Assembly: GCF_964355755.1 (NCBI RefSeq)
Contig: NC_092676.1
Span: forward strand, 13,252,288-13,316,287
DNA length: 64,000 bases
From: Antedon mediterranea
Lineage: Eukaryota > Echinodermata > Crinoidea > Comatulida > Antedonidae
Direction: 5' to 3'
Below are positions 34,811 to 48,477 of this stretch, in pieces. The notes under the pieces are model-generated. The model did no database searches. It saw only the letters and a program-made list of their open reading frames with translations, and was not told where the DNA came from. Made by a program: the position numbers and the translations under genes. Within the stretch, counting starts at the first letter, position 1, and every line of letters begins with the position of its first letter.

Positions 34811-36289
34811 TTCACACAAAAACATCAAATTGCACAAAATAGCTTAATATCGTGTTTGAAAACGTTTTAGACCATTTTGAGCATGTCGATAAAACTTTTC
34901 ACACAAAAACATAAAAGTGAACAGAATATCTTCAAATCGCATTTAGAGATGTTTTAGACCATTTTGTGCGTTTCGATAAAACTTTTCACACAAAAACATC
35001 AAATTGCACAAAATAGCTTAATATCGTGTTTGAAAACGTTTTAGACCATTTTGAGCATGTCGATACAACTTTTCACACAAAAACATAAAAGTGCACAGAA
35101 TAGCTTCAAATCGCATTTGGAGACGTTTTAGACCATTTTGTGCATTTCGAAAAAACTTTTTAACATAAAAACACCAAAGTGCTTAGAATAGCTTCAAATC
35201 GCATTTGGAGACGTTTTAGACCATTTTGTGCATATCGATGAAACTTGGTTACACAAAAACATCAAAGTGCTTAAAATCACATTTGAAACCGTTTTAGAGC
35301 ATTTTGAGCATTTCGATAAAACTTTTCACACAAAAACATCAAAGTGTACAAAATAGCTTCAAATCACATTTGAAACCGTTTTAGACCATTTTGAGCATTT
35401 TGATAAAACTTTTCACACAAAAACATCAAAGTGTACAAAATAGCTTCAAATCGCATTTGGAGACGTTTTAGACCATTTTGTGCATTTCGATGAAACTTGG
35501 TTCACATCAAAGTGCTTAAAATTACATTTGAAAGCGTTTTAGAGCATTTTGAGCATTTCGATAATACTTTTCACACAAAAACATCAAAGTGTACAAAATA
35601 GCTTCAAATCGCATTTGGAGACGTTTTAGACCATTTTGTGCATTTCGATGAAACTTGGTTACACAAAAACATCAAAGTGCTTAAAATCACATTTGAAACC
35701 GTTTTAGACCATTTTGAGCGTTTCGATAAAACTTTTCACACAAAAACATCAAAGTGCACAAAATAGCTTCAAATCGCATTTGGAGACGTTTTAGACTATT
35801 TTGTGCATTTCGAAAAAATTTGTTAACATAAAAAGACCAAAGTGTTTAGAATATCTCCAAATCGCATTTGGAGACGTTTAAAACCATTTTGTGCATTTCG
35901 ATGGAACTTGGTTACACAAAAACATCAAAGTGCTTAAAATCACATTTAAAACCGTTTTAGAGCATTTTGAGCATTTCGATAAAACTTTTCACACAAAAAC
36001 ATCAAAGTGTACAAAATAGCTTCAAATCGCATTTAGAGAGGTTTTAGACCATTTTGTGCATTTCGATAAAACTTTTCACACAAAAACATCAAAGAGTACA
36101 AAATAGCTTCAAATCGCATTTAGAGACGTTTTAGACCATTTTGTGCATTTTGATAAAACTTTTCACACAAAAACATCAAATTGCACAAAATAGCTTAATA
36201 TCGTGTTTGAAAACGTTTTAAACCATTTGAGCATGTCGATAAAACTTTTCACACAAAAATATCAAAATGCCCAGAATATCTTCAAATCG

Positions 36290-36900
36290 CATTTAGAGAC
36301 GTTTTAGACCATTTTGTGCATTTCGAAAAAATTTGTTAACATAAAAAGACCAAAGTGTTTAGATTATCTCCAAATCGCATTTGGAGAGGTTTTAGACCAT
36401 TTTGTGTTTTTCGAAAAAACTTTTCACACAAAAACATCAAAGTGTACAAAATTGCTTCAAATCGCATTTAGAGAGGTTTTAGACCATTTTGTGCATTTCG
36501 ATAAAACTTTTCACACAAAAACATCAAAGTGCACAGAATATCTTAATACCGTGTCTGAAATCGTTTTAAACCATTTTGAGCATGTCGATAAAACTTTTCA
36601 CACAAAAACATCAAAGTGCACAGAATATCTTCAAATCGCATTTAGAGACGTTTTAGACCATTTTGTGCATTTCGAAAAAATTTGTTAACATAAAAAGACC
36701 AAAGTGTTTAGAATATCTCCAAATCGCATTTGGAGACGTTTTAGACCATTTTGTGCATTTCGATGAAACTTGGTTACACAAAAACATCAAGGTGCTTAAA
36801 ATCACATTTGAAACCGTTTTAGAGCATTTTGAGCATTTCGATAAAACTTTTCACACAAAAACATCAAAGTGTACAAAATAGCTTCAAATCACATTTGAAA
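36290..36900 (+). repeat. 0.6-kb module repeated at 47.3 and 50.3 kb
   Basis: Module marked by TTAGATTATCTCC and AATACCGTGTCTGAAATCG. It recurs at about +10,971 bp (47261-47871) and at +14,004 bp (50294 onward, diverging near 50757, where that copy has GGGCATTTCG). Part of it, with the TTAGATTATCTCC monomer repeated, recurs near 59100-59500. Confidence 0.75.
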
Positions 36901-37010
36901 CCGTTTTAGACCATTTTGAGCATTTCGATAAAACTTTTCACACAAAAACATCAAAGTGTACAAAATAGCTTCAAATCGCATTTAGAGACGTTTTAGACCA
37001 TTTTGTGCAT

Positions 37011-40000
37011 TTCGATGAAACTTGGTTACACAAAAACATCAAAGTGCTTAAAATCACATTTAAAACCGTTTTAGAGCATTTTGAGCATTTCGATAAAACT
37101 TTTCACACAAAAACATCAAAGTGTACAAAATAGCTTCAAATCGTATTTGGAGACGTTTTAGACCATTTTGTGCGTTTCGATGAATCTTGGTTACACAAAA
37201 ACATCAAAGTGCTTAAAATCACATTTAAAACCGTTTTAGTGCATTTTGAGCATTTCGATAAAACTTTTCACACAAAAACATCAAATTGCACAAAATAGCT
37301 TAATATCGTGTTTGAAAACGTTTTAGACCATTTTGAGCATGTCGATAAAACTTTTCACACAAAAACATAAAAGTGAACAGAATAGCTTCAAATTGCATTT
37401 GGAGACGTTTTAGAGCATTTTGTGCATTTCGATAAAATGTGTTAACATAAAAAGACCAAAGTGTTTAGAATATCTTCAAATCACATTTGGAGACGTTTTA
37501 GACCATTTTTTGCATTTCGATGAAACTTGGTTACACAAAAACATCAAAGTGCTTAAAATCACATTTAAAACCGTTTTAGAGCATTTTGAGCATTTCGATA
37601 AAACTTTTCACACAAAAACATCAAAGTGTACAAAATAGCTTCAAATCGCATTTAGAGAGGTTTTAGACCATTTTGTGCATTTCGATAAAACTTTTCACAC
37701 AAAAACATCAAAGTGTACAAAATAACTTCAAATCGTATTTAGAGACGTTTTAGACCATTTTGTGCATTTTGATAAAACTTTTCACACAAAAACATCAAAT
37801 TGCACAAAATAGCTTAATATCGTGTTTGAAAACGTTTTAAACCATTTTGAGCATGTCGATAAAACTTTTCACACAAAAATATCAAAGTGCACAGAATATC
37901 TTCAAATCGCATTTAGAGACGTTTTAGACCATTTTGTGCATTTCGAAAAAATTTGTTAACATAAAAAGACCAAAGTGTTTAGAATATCTCCAAATCGCAT
38001 TTGGAGACGTTTTAGACCATTTTGTGTTTTTCGAAAAAACTTTTCACACAAAAACATCAAAGTGTACAAAATTGCTTCAAATCGCATTTGGAGACGTTTT
38101 AGACCATTTTGTGATTTTCGAAAAACTTTTCACACAAAAACATCAAAGTGTAGAAAATTGCTTCAAATCGCAAAAAAAATGTTTTGAGAGATGTTTTAGA
38201 ACAATTTTGTGCATTTAGAAAAAATTTGTTAACATAAAAAGACCAAAGTGTTTAGAATATCTCCAAATCGCATTTGGAGACGTTTTAGACCATTTTGTGC
38301 ATTTCGATGACACTTGGTTACACAAAAACATCAAAGTGCTTAAAATCACATTTAAAACCGTTTTAGAGCGTTTTGAGCATTTCGATAAACTTTTCAAACA
38401 AAAACATCAAAGTGTACAAAATAGCTTCAAATCGTATTTGGAGACGTTTTAGACCATTTTGTGCGTTTCGATGAATCTTGGTTACACAAAAACATCAAAG
38501 TGCTTAAAATCACATTTAAAACCGTTTTAGTGCATTTTGAGCATTTCGATAAAACTTTTCACACAAAAACATCAAATTGCACAAAATAGCTTAATATCGT
38601 GTTTGAAAACGTTTTAGACCATTTTGAGCATGTTGATAAAACTTTTCACACAAAAACATCAAAGTGTACAAAATAACTTCAAATCGTATTTAGAGACGTT
38701 TTAGACCATTTTGTGCATTTTGATAAAACTTTTCACACAAAAACATCAAATTGCACAAAATAGCTTAATATCGTGTTTGAAAACGTTTTAAACCATTTTG
38801 AGCATGTCGATAAAACTTTTCACACAAAAATATCAAAGTGCACAGAATATCTTCAAATCGCATTTAGAGACGTTTTAGACCATTTTGTGCATTTCGAAAA
38901 AATTTGTTAACATAAAAAGACCAAAGTGTTTAGAATATCTCCAAATCGCATTTGGAGACGTTTTAGACCATTTTGTGTTTTTCGAAAAAACTTTTCACAC
39001 AAAAACATCAAAGTGTACAAAATTGCTTCAAATCGCATTTGGAGACGTTTTAGACCATTTTGTGATTTTCGAAAAACTTTTCACACAAAAACATCAAAGT
39101 GTAGAAAATTGCTTCAAATCGCAAAAAAAATGTTTTGAGAGATGTTTTAGAACAATTTTGTGCATTTAGAAAAAATTTGTTAACATAAAAAGACCAAAGT
39201 GTTTAGAATATCTCCAAATCGCATTTGGAGACGTTTTAGACCATTTTGTGCATTTCGATGACACTTGGTTACACAAAAACATCAAAGTGCTTAAAATCAC
39301 ATTTAAAACCGTTTTAGAGCGTTTTGAGCATTTCGATAAACTTTTCAAACAAAAACATCAAAGTGTACAAAATAGCTTCAAATCGTATTTGGAGACGTTT
39401 TAGACCATTTTGTGCGTTTCGATGAATCTTGGTTACACAAAAACATCAAAGTGCTTAAAATCACATTTAAAACCGTTTTAGTGCATTTTGAGCATTTCGA
39501 TAAAACTTTTCACACAAAAACATCAAATTGCACAAAATAGCTTAATATCGTGTTTGAAAACGTTTTAGACCATTTTGAGCATGTCGATAAAACTTTTCAC
39601 ACAAAAACATAAAAGTGAACAGAATATCTTCAAATCGCATTTAGAGATGTTTTAGACCATTTTGTGCGTTTCGATAAAACTTTTCACACAAAAACATCAA
39701 ATTGCACAAAATAGCTTAATATCGTGTTTGAAAACGTTTTAGACCATTTTGAGCATGTCGATAAAACTTTTCACACAAAAACATAAAAGTGCACAGAATA
39801 GCTTCAAATCGCATTTGGAGACGTTTTAGACCATTTTGTGCATTTCGAAAAAACTTTTTAACATAAAAACACCAAAGTGCTTAGAATAGCTTCAAATCGC
39901 ATTTGGAGACGTTTTAGACCATTTTGTGCATATCGATGAAACTTGGTTACACAAAAACATCAAAGTGCTTAAAATCACATTTGAAACCGTTTTAGAGCAT

Positions 40001-41199
40001 TTTGAGCATTTCGATAAAACTTTTCACACAAAAACATCAAAGTGTACAAAATAGCTTCAAATCACATTTGAAACCGTTTTAGACCATTTTGAGCATTTCG
40101 ATAAAACTTTTAACACAAAAACATCAAAGTGTACAAAATAGCTTCAAATCGCATTTGGAGACGTTTTAGACCATTTTGTGCATTTCGATGAAACTTGGTT
40201 CACATCAAAGTGCTTAAAATTACATTTGAAAGCGTTTTAGAGCATTTTGAGCATTTCGATAATACTTTTCACACAAAAACATCAAAGTGTACAAAATAGC
40301 TTCAAATCGCATTTGGAGACGTTTTAGACCATTTTGTGCATTTCGATGAAACTTGGTTACACAAAAACATCAAAGTGCTTAAAATCACATTTGAAACCGT
40401 TTTAGACCATTTTGAGCGTTTCGATAAAACTTTTCACACAAAAACATCAAAGTGCACAAAATAGCTTCAAATCGCATTTGGAGACGTTTTAGACTATTTT
40501 GTGCATTTCGAAAAAATTTGTTAACATAAAAAGACCAAAGTGTTTAGAATATCTCCAAATCGCATTTGGAGACGTTTAAAACCATTTTGTGCATTTCGAT
40601 GGAACTTGGTTACACAAAAACATCAAAGTGCTTAAAATCACATTTAAAACCGTTTTAGAGCATTTTGAGCATTTCGATAAAACTTTTCACACAAAAACAT
40701 CAAAGTGTACAAAATAGCTTCAAATCGCATTTAGAGAGGTTTTAGACCATTTTGTGCATTTCGTTAAAACTTTTCACACAAAAACATCAAAGAGTACAAA
40801 ATAGCTTCAAATCGCATTTAGAGACGTTTTAGACCATTTTGTGCATTTTGATAAAACTTTTCACACAAAAACATCAAATTGCACAAAATAGCTTAATATC
40901 GTGTTTGAAAACGTTTTAAACCATTTGAGCATGTCGATAAAACTTTTCACACAAAAATATCAAAATGCCCAGAATATCTTCAAATCGCATTTAGAGACGT
41001 TTTAGACCATTTTGTGCATTTCGAAAAAATTTGTTAACATAAAAAGACCAAAGTGTTTAGATTATCTCCAAATCGCATTTGGAGAGGTTTTAGACCATTT
41101 TGTGTTTTTTCGAAAAAACTTTTCACACAAAAACATCAAAGTGTACAAAATTGCTTCAAATCGCATTTAGAGAGGTTTTAGACCATTTTGTGCATTTCG
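37011..41199 (+). repeat. Satellite super-block, copy 2 (no transposon)
   Basis: Sister of 29500-36501. It lacks the 3.76-kb insertion: the empty TTCA site is at 38558-38561 within an intact CTTTTCACACAAAAAC. It has gained a 951-bp internal tandem duplication. It also has a private CGTTAAAAC (about 40763) and ends where copy 1 has CGATAAAAC but this copy has CGATGAAACTTGG. Confidence 0.85.
37681..39582 (+). repeat. 951-bp tandem duplication
   Basis: Two adjacent copies, about 37681-38631 and 38632-39582, with diagnostic sites exactly 951 bp apart (37934/38885, 37975/38926, 38215/39166). The junction lies in a monomer reading GAGCATGTTGATAAAAC (about 38626), a chimera of the usual CATGTCGAT and CATTTTGAT types, as expected of an unequal exchange. 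Both copies contain the A-run variant monomer. Confidence 0.88.
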
Positions 41200-44100
41200 A
41201 TGAAACTTGGTTACACATAAACATCAAAGTGCTTAAAATCACATTTGAAACCGTTTTAGACCATTTTGAGCATTTCGATAAAACTTTTAACACAAAAAAA
41301 TCAAAGTGCACAAAATAGCTTCAAATCGCATTTGGAGACGTTTTAGACTATTTTGTGCATTTCGAAAAAATCTGTTAACATAAAAATACCAAAGTGTTTA
41401 GAATATCTCCAAATCGCATTTGGAGACGTTTTAAACCATTTTGTGCATTTCGATGGAACTTGGTTACACAAAAACATCAAAGTGCTTAAAATCACATTTA
41501 AAACCGTTTTAGAGCATTTTGAGCATTTCGATAAAACTTTTCACACAAAAACATCAAAGTGTACAAAATAGCTTCAAATCGCATTTAGAGAGGTTTTAGA
41601 CCATTTTGTGCATTTCGATAAAACTTTTCACACAAAAACATCAAAGTGTACAAAATAACTTCAAATCGTATTTAGAGACGTTTTAGACCATTTTGTGCAT
41701 TTTGATAAAACTTTTCACACAAAAACATCAAATTGCACAAAATAGCTTAATATCGTGTTTGAAAACGTTTTAAACCATTTTGAGCATGTCGATAAAACTT
41801 TTCACACAAAAATATCAAAGTGCACAGAATATCTTCAAATCGCATTTAGAGACGTTTTAGACCATTTTGTGCATTTCGAAAAAATTTGTTAACATAAAAA
41901 GACCAAAGTGTTTAGAAAATCTCCAAATCGCATTTGGAGACGTTTTAGACCATTTTGTGTTTTTCGAAAAAACTTTTCACACAAAAACATCAAAGTGTAC
42001 AAAATTCCTTCAAATCGCATTTGGAGACGTTTTAGACCATTTTGTGATTTTCGAAAAACTTTTCACACAAAAACATCAAAGTGTAGAAAATTGCTTCAAA
42101 TCGCATTTAGAGATGTTTTAGACCATTTTGTGCGTTTCGATAAAACTTTTCACACAAAAACATCAAATTGCACCAAATAGCTTCAAATCGCATTTGGAGA
42201 CGTTTTAGACCATTTTGTGCATTTCGAAAAAACTTTTTAACATAAAAACACCAAAGTGCTTAGAATAGCTTCAAATCACATTTGGAGACGTTTTAGACCA
42301 TTTTGTGCATTTCGATGAAACTTGGTTACACAAAAACATCAAAGTGCTTAAAATCACATTTGAAACCGTTTTAGAGCATTTTGAGCATTTCGATAAAACT
42401 TTTCACACAAAAACATCAAAGTGTACAAAATAGCTTCAAATCACATTTGAAACCGTTTTAGACCATTTTGAGCATTTCGATAAAACTTTTCACACAAAAA
42501 CATCAAAGTGTACAAAATAGCTTCAAATCGCATTTGGAGACGTTTTAGACCATTTTGTGCATTTCGATGAAACTTGGTTACACAAAAACATCAAAGTGCT
42601 TAAAATTACATTTGAAAGCGTTTTAGAGCATTTTGAGCATTTCGATAATACTTTTCACACAAAAACATCAAAGTGTACAAAATAGCTTCAAATCGCATTT
42701 GGAGACGTTTTAGACCATTTTGTGCATTTCGATGAAACTTGGTTACACAAAAACATCAAAGTGCTTAAAATCACATTTGAAACCGTTTTAGACCATTTTG
42801 AGCGTTTCGATAAAACTTTTCACACAAATAAATCAGAGTGCACAAAATAGCTTCAAATCGCATTTGGAGACGTTTTAGACTATTTTGTGCATTTCGAAAA
42901 AATTTGTTAACATAAAAAGACCAAAGTGTTTAGAATATCTCCAAATCGCATTTGGAGACGTTTTAAACCATTTTGTGCATTTCGATGGAACTTGGTTACA
43001 CAAAAACATCAAAGTGCTTAAAATCACATTTAAAACCGTTTTATTGCATTTTGAGCATTTCGATAAAAATTTTCACATAAAAACATCAAAGTGTACAAAA
43101 TAGCTTCAAATCGCATTTAGAGAGGTTTTAGACCATTTTGTGCATTTCGATAAAACTTTTCACACAAAAACATCAAAGTGTACAAAATAGCTTCAAATCG
43201 CATTTAGAGACGTTTTAGACCATTTTGTGCATTTCGATAAAACTTTTCACACAAAAACATCAAATTGCACAAAATAGCTTAATACCGTGTTTGAAATCGT
43301 TTTAAACCATTTTGAGCATGTCGATAAAACTTTTCACAAAAAAACATCAAAGTGCACAGAATAGCTTCAAATCGCATTTGGAGACGTTTTAAACCATTTT
43401 GTGCATTTCGATAAAACTTTTCACATAAAAACAACAAAGTGTACAAAATAGCTTCAAATCGCATTTAGAGACGTTTTAGACCATTTTGGGCATTTCGATG
43501 AAACTTGGTTACACAAATACATAAAAGTGCTTAAAATCACATTTCAAACCGTTTTAGAGCATTTTGAGCATTTCGATAAAACTTTTCACACAAAAACATC
43601 AAAGTGCACAAAATAGCTTCAAATCGCATTTAGAGATGTTTTAGACCATTTTGTGCAATTCGATAAAACTTTTCACACAAAAACATCAAATTGCACAAAA
43701 TAGCTTAATATCGTGTTTGAAAACGTTTTAGACCATTTTGAGCATGTCGATAAAACTTTTCAAACAAAAACATAAAAGCGAACAGAATAGCTTCAAATTG
43801 CATTTGGAGACGTTTTAGAGCATTTTGTGCATTTCGATAAAATGTGTTAACATAAAAAGACCAAAGTGTTTAGAATATCTTCAAATCACATTTGGAGACG
43901 TACTTTAGACCATTTTTTGCATTTCGATGAAACTTGGTTACACAAAAACATCAAAGTGCTTAAAATCACATTTAAAACCGTTTTAGAGCATTTTGAACAT
44001 TTCGATAAAACTTTTCACACAAAAACATCAAAGTGTACAAAATAGCTTCAAATCGCATTTAGAGTGGTTTTAGACCATTTTGTGCATTTCGATAAAACTT

Positions 44101-47100
44101 TTCACACAAAAACATCAAAGTGTACAAAATAACTTCAAATCGTATTTAGAGACGTTTTAGACCATTTTGTGCATTTTGATAAAACTTTTCACACAAAAAC
44201 ATCAAATTGCACAAAATAGCTTAATATCGTGTTTGAAAACGTTTTAAACCATTTTGAGCATGTCGATAAAACTTTTCACACAAAAATATCAAAGTGCACA
44301 GAATATCTTCAAATCGCATTTAGAGACGTTTTAGATCATTTTGTGCATTTCGAAAAAATTTGTTAACATAAAAAGACCAAAGTGTTTAGAATATCTCCAA
44401 ATCGCATTTGGAGACGTTTTAGACCATTTTGTGCTTTTCGATGACACTTGGTTACACAAAAACATCAAAGTGCTTAAAATCACATTTAAAACCATTTTAG
44501 AGCGTTTTGAGCATTTCGATAAACTTTTCAAACAAAAACATCAAAGTGTACAAAATAGCTTCAAATCGTATTTGGAGACGTTTTAGACCATTTTGTGCGT
44601 TTCGATGAATCTTGGTTACACAAAAACATCAAAGTGCTTAAAATAACATTTAAAACCGTTTTAGTGCATTTTGAGCATTTCGATAAAACTTTTCACACAA
44701 AAACATCAAATTGCACAAAATAGCTTAATATCGTGTTTGAAAACGTTTTAGACCATTTTGAGCATGTCGATAAAACTTTTCACACAAAAACATAAAAGTG
44801 AACAGAATATCTTCAAATCGCATTTAGAGATGTTTTAGACCATTTTGTGCGTTTCGATAAAACTTTTCACACAAAAACATCAAATTGCACAAAATAGCTT
44901 AATATCGTGTTTGAAAACGTTTTAGACCATTTTGAGCATGTCGATAAAACTTTTCACACAAAAACATAAAAGTGCACAGAATAGCTTCAAATCGCATTTG
45001 GAGACGTTTTAGACCATTTTGTGCATTTCGAAAAAACTTTTTAACATAAAAAGACCAAAGTGTTTAGAATATCTCCAAATCGCATTTGGAGACGTTTTAG
45101 ACCATTTTGTGCATTTCAATGAAACTTGGTTACACAAAAACATCAAAGTGCTTAAAATCACATTTGAAACCGTTTTAGAGCATTTTTAGCATTTCGATAA
45201 TACTTTTCACACAAAAACATCAAAGTGTACAAAATAGCTTCAAATCGCATTTGGAGACGTTTTAGACCATTTTGTGCATTTCGATGAAACTTGGTTACAC
45301 AAAAACATCAAAGTGCTTAAAATCACATTTGAAACCGTTTTAGACCATTTTGAGCATTTCGATAAAACTTTTCACACAAAAAAATCAAAGTGCACAAAAT
45401 AGCTTCAAATCGCATTTGGAGATGTTTTAGACCATTTTGTGCATTTCGATGAAACTTGGTTACACAAAAACATCAAAGTGCTTAAAATCACATTTGAAAC
45501 CGTTTTAGAGCATTTTTAGCATTTCGATAATACTTTTCACACAAAAACATCAAAGTGTACAAAATAGCTTCAAATCGCATTTGGAGACGTTTTAGACCAT
45601 TTTGTGCTTTTCGATGAAACTTGGTTACACAAAAACATCAAAGTGCTTAAAATCACATTTGAAACCGTTTTAGACCATTTTGAGCATTTCGATAAAACTT
45701 TTCACACAAAAAAATCAAAGTGCACAAAATAGCTTCAAATCGCATTTGGAGACGTTTTAGACTATTTTGTGCATTTCGAAAAAATCTGTTAACATAAAAA
45801 GACCAAAGTGTTTAGAATATCTCCAAATCGCATTTGGAGACGTTTTAAACCATTTTGTGCATTTCGATGGAACTTGGTTACACAAAAACATCAAAGTGCT
45901 TAAAATCACATTTAAAACCGTTTTAGAGCATTTTGAGCATTTCGATAAAACTTTTCACACAAAAACATCAAAGTGTACAAAATAGCTTCAAATCGCATTT
46001 AGAGAGGTTTTAGACCATTTTGTGCATTTCGATAAAACTTTTCACACAAAAACATCAAAGTGTACAAAATAGCTTCAAATCGCATTTGGAGACGTTTTAG
46101 ACCATTTTGTGCATTTCGATGAAACTTGGTTCACATCAAAGTGCTTAAAATTACATTTGAAAGCGTTTTAGAGCATTTTGAGCATTTCGATAATACTTTT
46201 CATACAAAAACATCAAAGTGTACAAAATAGCTTCAAATCGCATTTGGAGACGTTTTAGACCATTTTGTGCATTTCGATGAAACTTGGTTACACAAAAACA
46301 TCAAAGTGCTTAAAATCACATTTGAAACCGTTTTAGACCATTTTGAGCATTTCGATAATACTTTTCATACAAAAACATCAAAGTGTACAAAATAGCTTCA
46401 AATCGCATTTAGAGACGTTTTAGACCATTTTGGGCATTTCGATGAAACTTGGTTACACAAATACATAAAAGTTCTTAAAATCACATTTCAAACCGTTTTA
46501 GAGCATTTTGAGCATTTCGATAAAACTTTTCACACAAAAACATCAAAGTGCACAAAATAGCTTCAAATCACATTTAGAGATGTTTTAGACCATTTTGTGC
46601 AATTCGATAAAACTTTTCACACAAAAACATCAAATTGCACAAAATAGCTTAATATCGGGTTTGAAAACGTTTTAGACCATTTTGAGCATGTCGATAAAAC
46701 TTTTCAAACAAAAACATAAAAGTGAACAGAATAGCTTCAAATTTCATTTGGAGACGTTTTAGAGCATTTTGTGCATTTCGATAAAATGTGTTAACATAAA
46801 AAGACCAAAGTGTTTAGAATATCTTCAAATCACATTTGGAGACGTACTTTAGACCATTTTTTGCATTTCGATGAAACTTGGTTACACAAAAACATCAAAG
46901 TGCTTAAAATCACATTTAAAACCGTTTTAGAGCATTTTGAGCATTTCGATAAAACTTTTCACACAAAAACATCAAAGTGTACAAAATAGCTTCAAATCGC
47001 ATTTAGAGAGGTTTTAGACCATTTTGTGCATTTCGATAAAACTTTTCACACAAAAACATCAAAGTGTACAAAATAGCTTCAAATCGCATTTAGAGACGTT

Positions 47101-48477
47101 TTAGACCATTTTGTGCATTTTGATAAAACTTTTCACACAAAAACATCAAATTGAACAAAATAGCTTAATATCGTGTTTGAAAACGTTTTAAACCATTTTG
47201 AGCATGTCGATAAAACTTTTCACACAAAAATATCAAAATGCCCAGAATATCTTCAAATCGCATTTAGAGACGTTTTAGACCATTTTGTGCATTTCGAAAA
47301 AATTTGTTAACATAAAAAGACCAAAGTGTTTAGATTATCTCCAAATCGCATTTGGAGACGTTTTAGACCATTTTGTGTTTTTCGAAAAAACTTTTCACAC
47401 AAAAACATCAAAGTGTACAAAATTGCTTCAAATCGCATTTTGAGAGGTTTTAGACCATTTTGTGCATTTCGATAAAACTTTTCACACAAAAACATCAAAG
47501 TGCACAGAATATCTTAATACCGTGTCTGAAATCGTTTTAAACCATTTTGAGCATGTCGATAAAACTTTTCACACAAAAACATCAAAGTGCACAGAATATC
47601 TTCAAATCGCATTTAGAGACGTTTTAGACCATTTTGTGCATTTCGAAAAAATTTGTTAACATAAAAAGACCAAAGTGTTTAGAATATCTCCAAATCGCAT
47701 TTGGAGACGTTTTAGACCATTTTGTGCATTTCGATGAAACTTGGTTACACAAAAACATCAAAGTGCTTAAAATCACATTTGAAACCGTTTTAGAGCATTT
47801 TGAGCATTTCGATAAAACTTTTCACACAAAAACATCAAAGTGTACAAAATAGCTTCAAATCACATTTGAAACCGTTTTAGACCATTTTGAGCATTTCGAT
47901 AAAACTTTTCACACAAAAACATCAAAGTGTACAAAATAGCTTCAAATCGCATTTGGAGACGTTTTAGACCAATTTGTGCATTTCGATGAAACTTGGTTAC
48001 ACAAAAACATCAAAGTGTACAAAATAGCTTCAAATCACATTTGAAACCGTTTTAGACCATTTTGAGCATTTCGATAAAACTTTTCACACAAAAACATCAA
48101 AGTGTACAAAATAGCTTCAAATCGCATTTGGAGACGTTTTAGACCAATTTGTGCATTTCGATGAAACTTGGTTACACAAAAACATCAAAGTGCTTAAAAT
48201 CACATTTGAAACCGTTTTAGAGCATTTTTAGCATTTCGATAATACTTTTCACACAAAAACATCAAAGTGTACAAAATAGCTTCAAATCGCATTTGGAGAC
48301 GTTTTAGACCATTTTGTGCATTTCGATGAAACTTGGTTACACAAAAACATCAAAGTGCTTAAAATCACATTTGAAACCGTTTTAGACCATTTTGAGCATT
48401 TCGATAAAACTTTTCACACAAAAAAATCAAAGTGCACAAAATAGCTTCAAATCGCATTTGGAGACGTTTTAGACTAT

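Larger units (their letters stand above)
29500..36501 (+). repeat. Satellite super-block, copy 1 (interrupted by transposon)
   Basis: Aligns with 37011-41199. The offset is 7,511 bp before the transposon insertion. After subtracting the 3,760-bp element and one 4-bp target copy, the satellite period is 3,747 bp. Downstream of the insertion the offset is 4,698 bp, which is 3,747 plus the 951-bp internal duplication present only in copy 2. Shared private marks include AAACCATTTGAGCATG (one T lost, 36221/40919), AAAGAGTACAAAATAG (36091/40789) and CATATCGATGAAAC (35231/39929). Confidence 0.85.
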
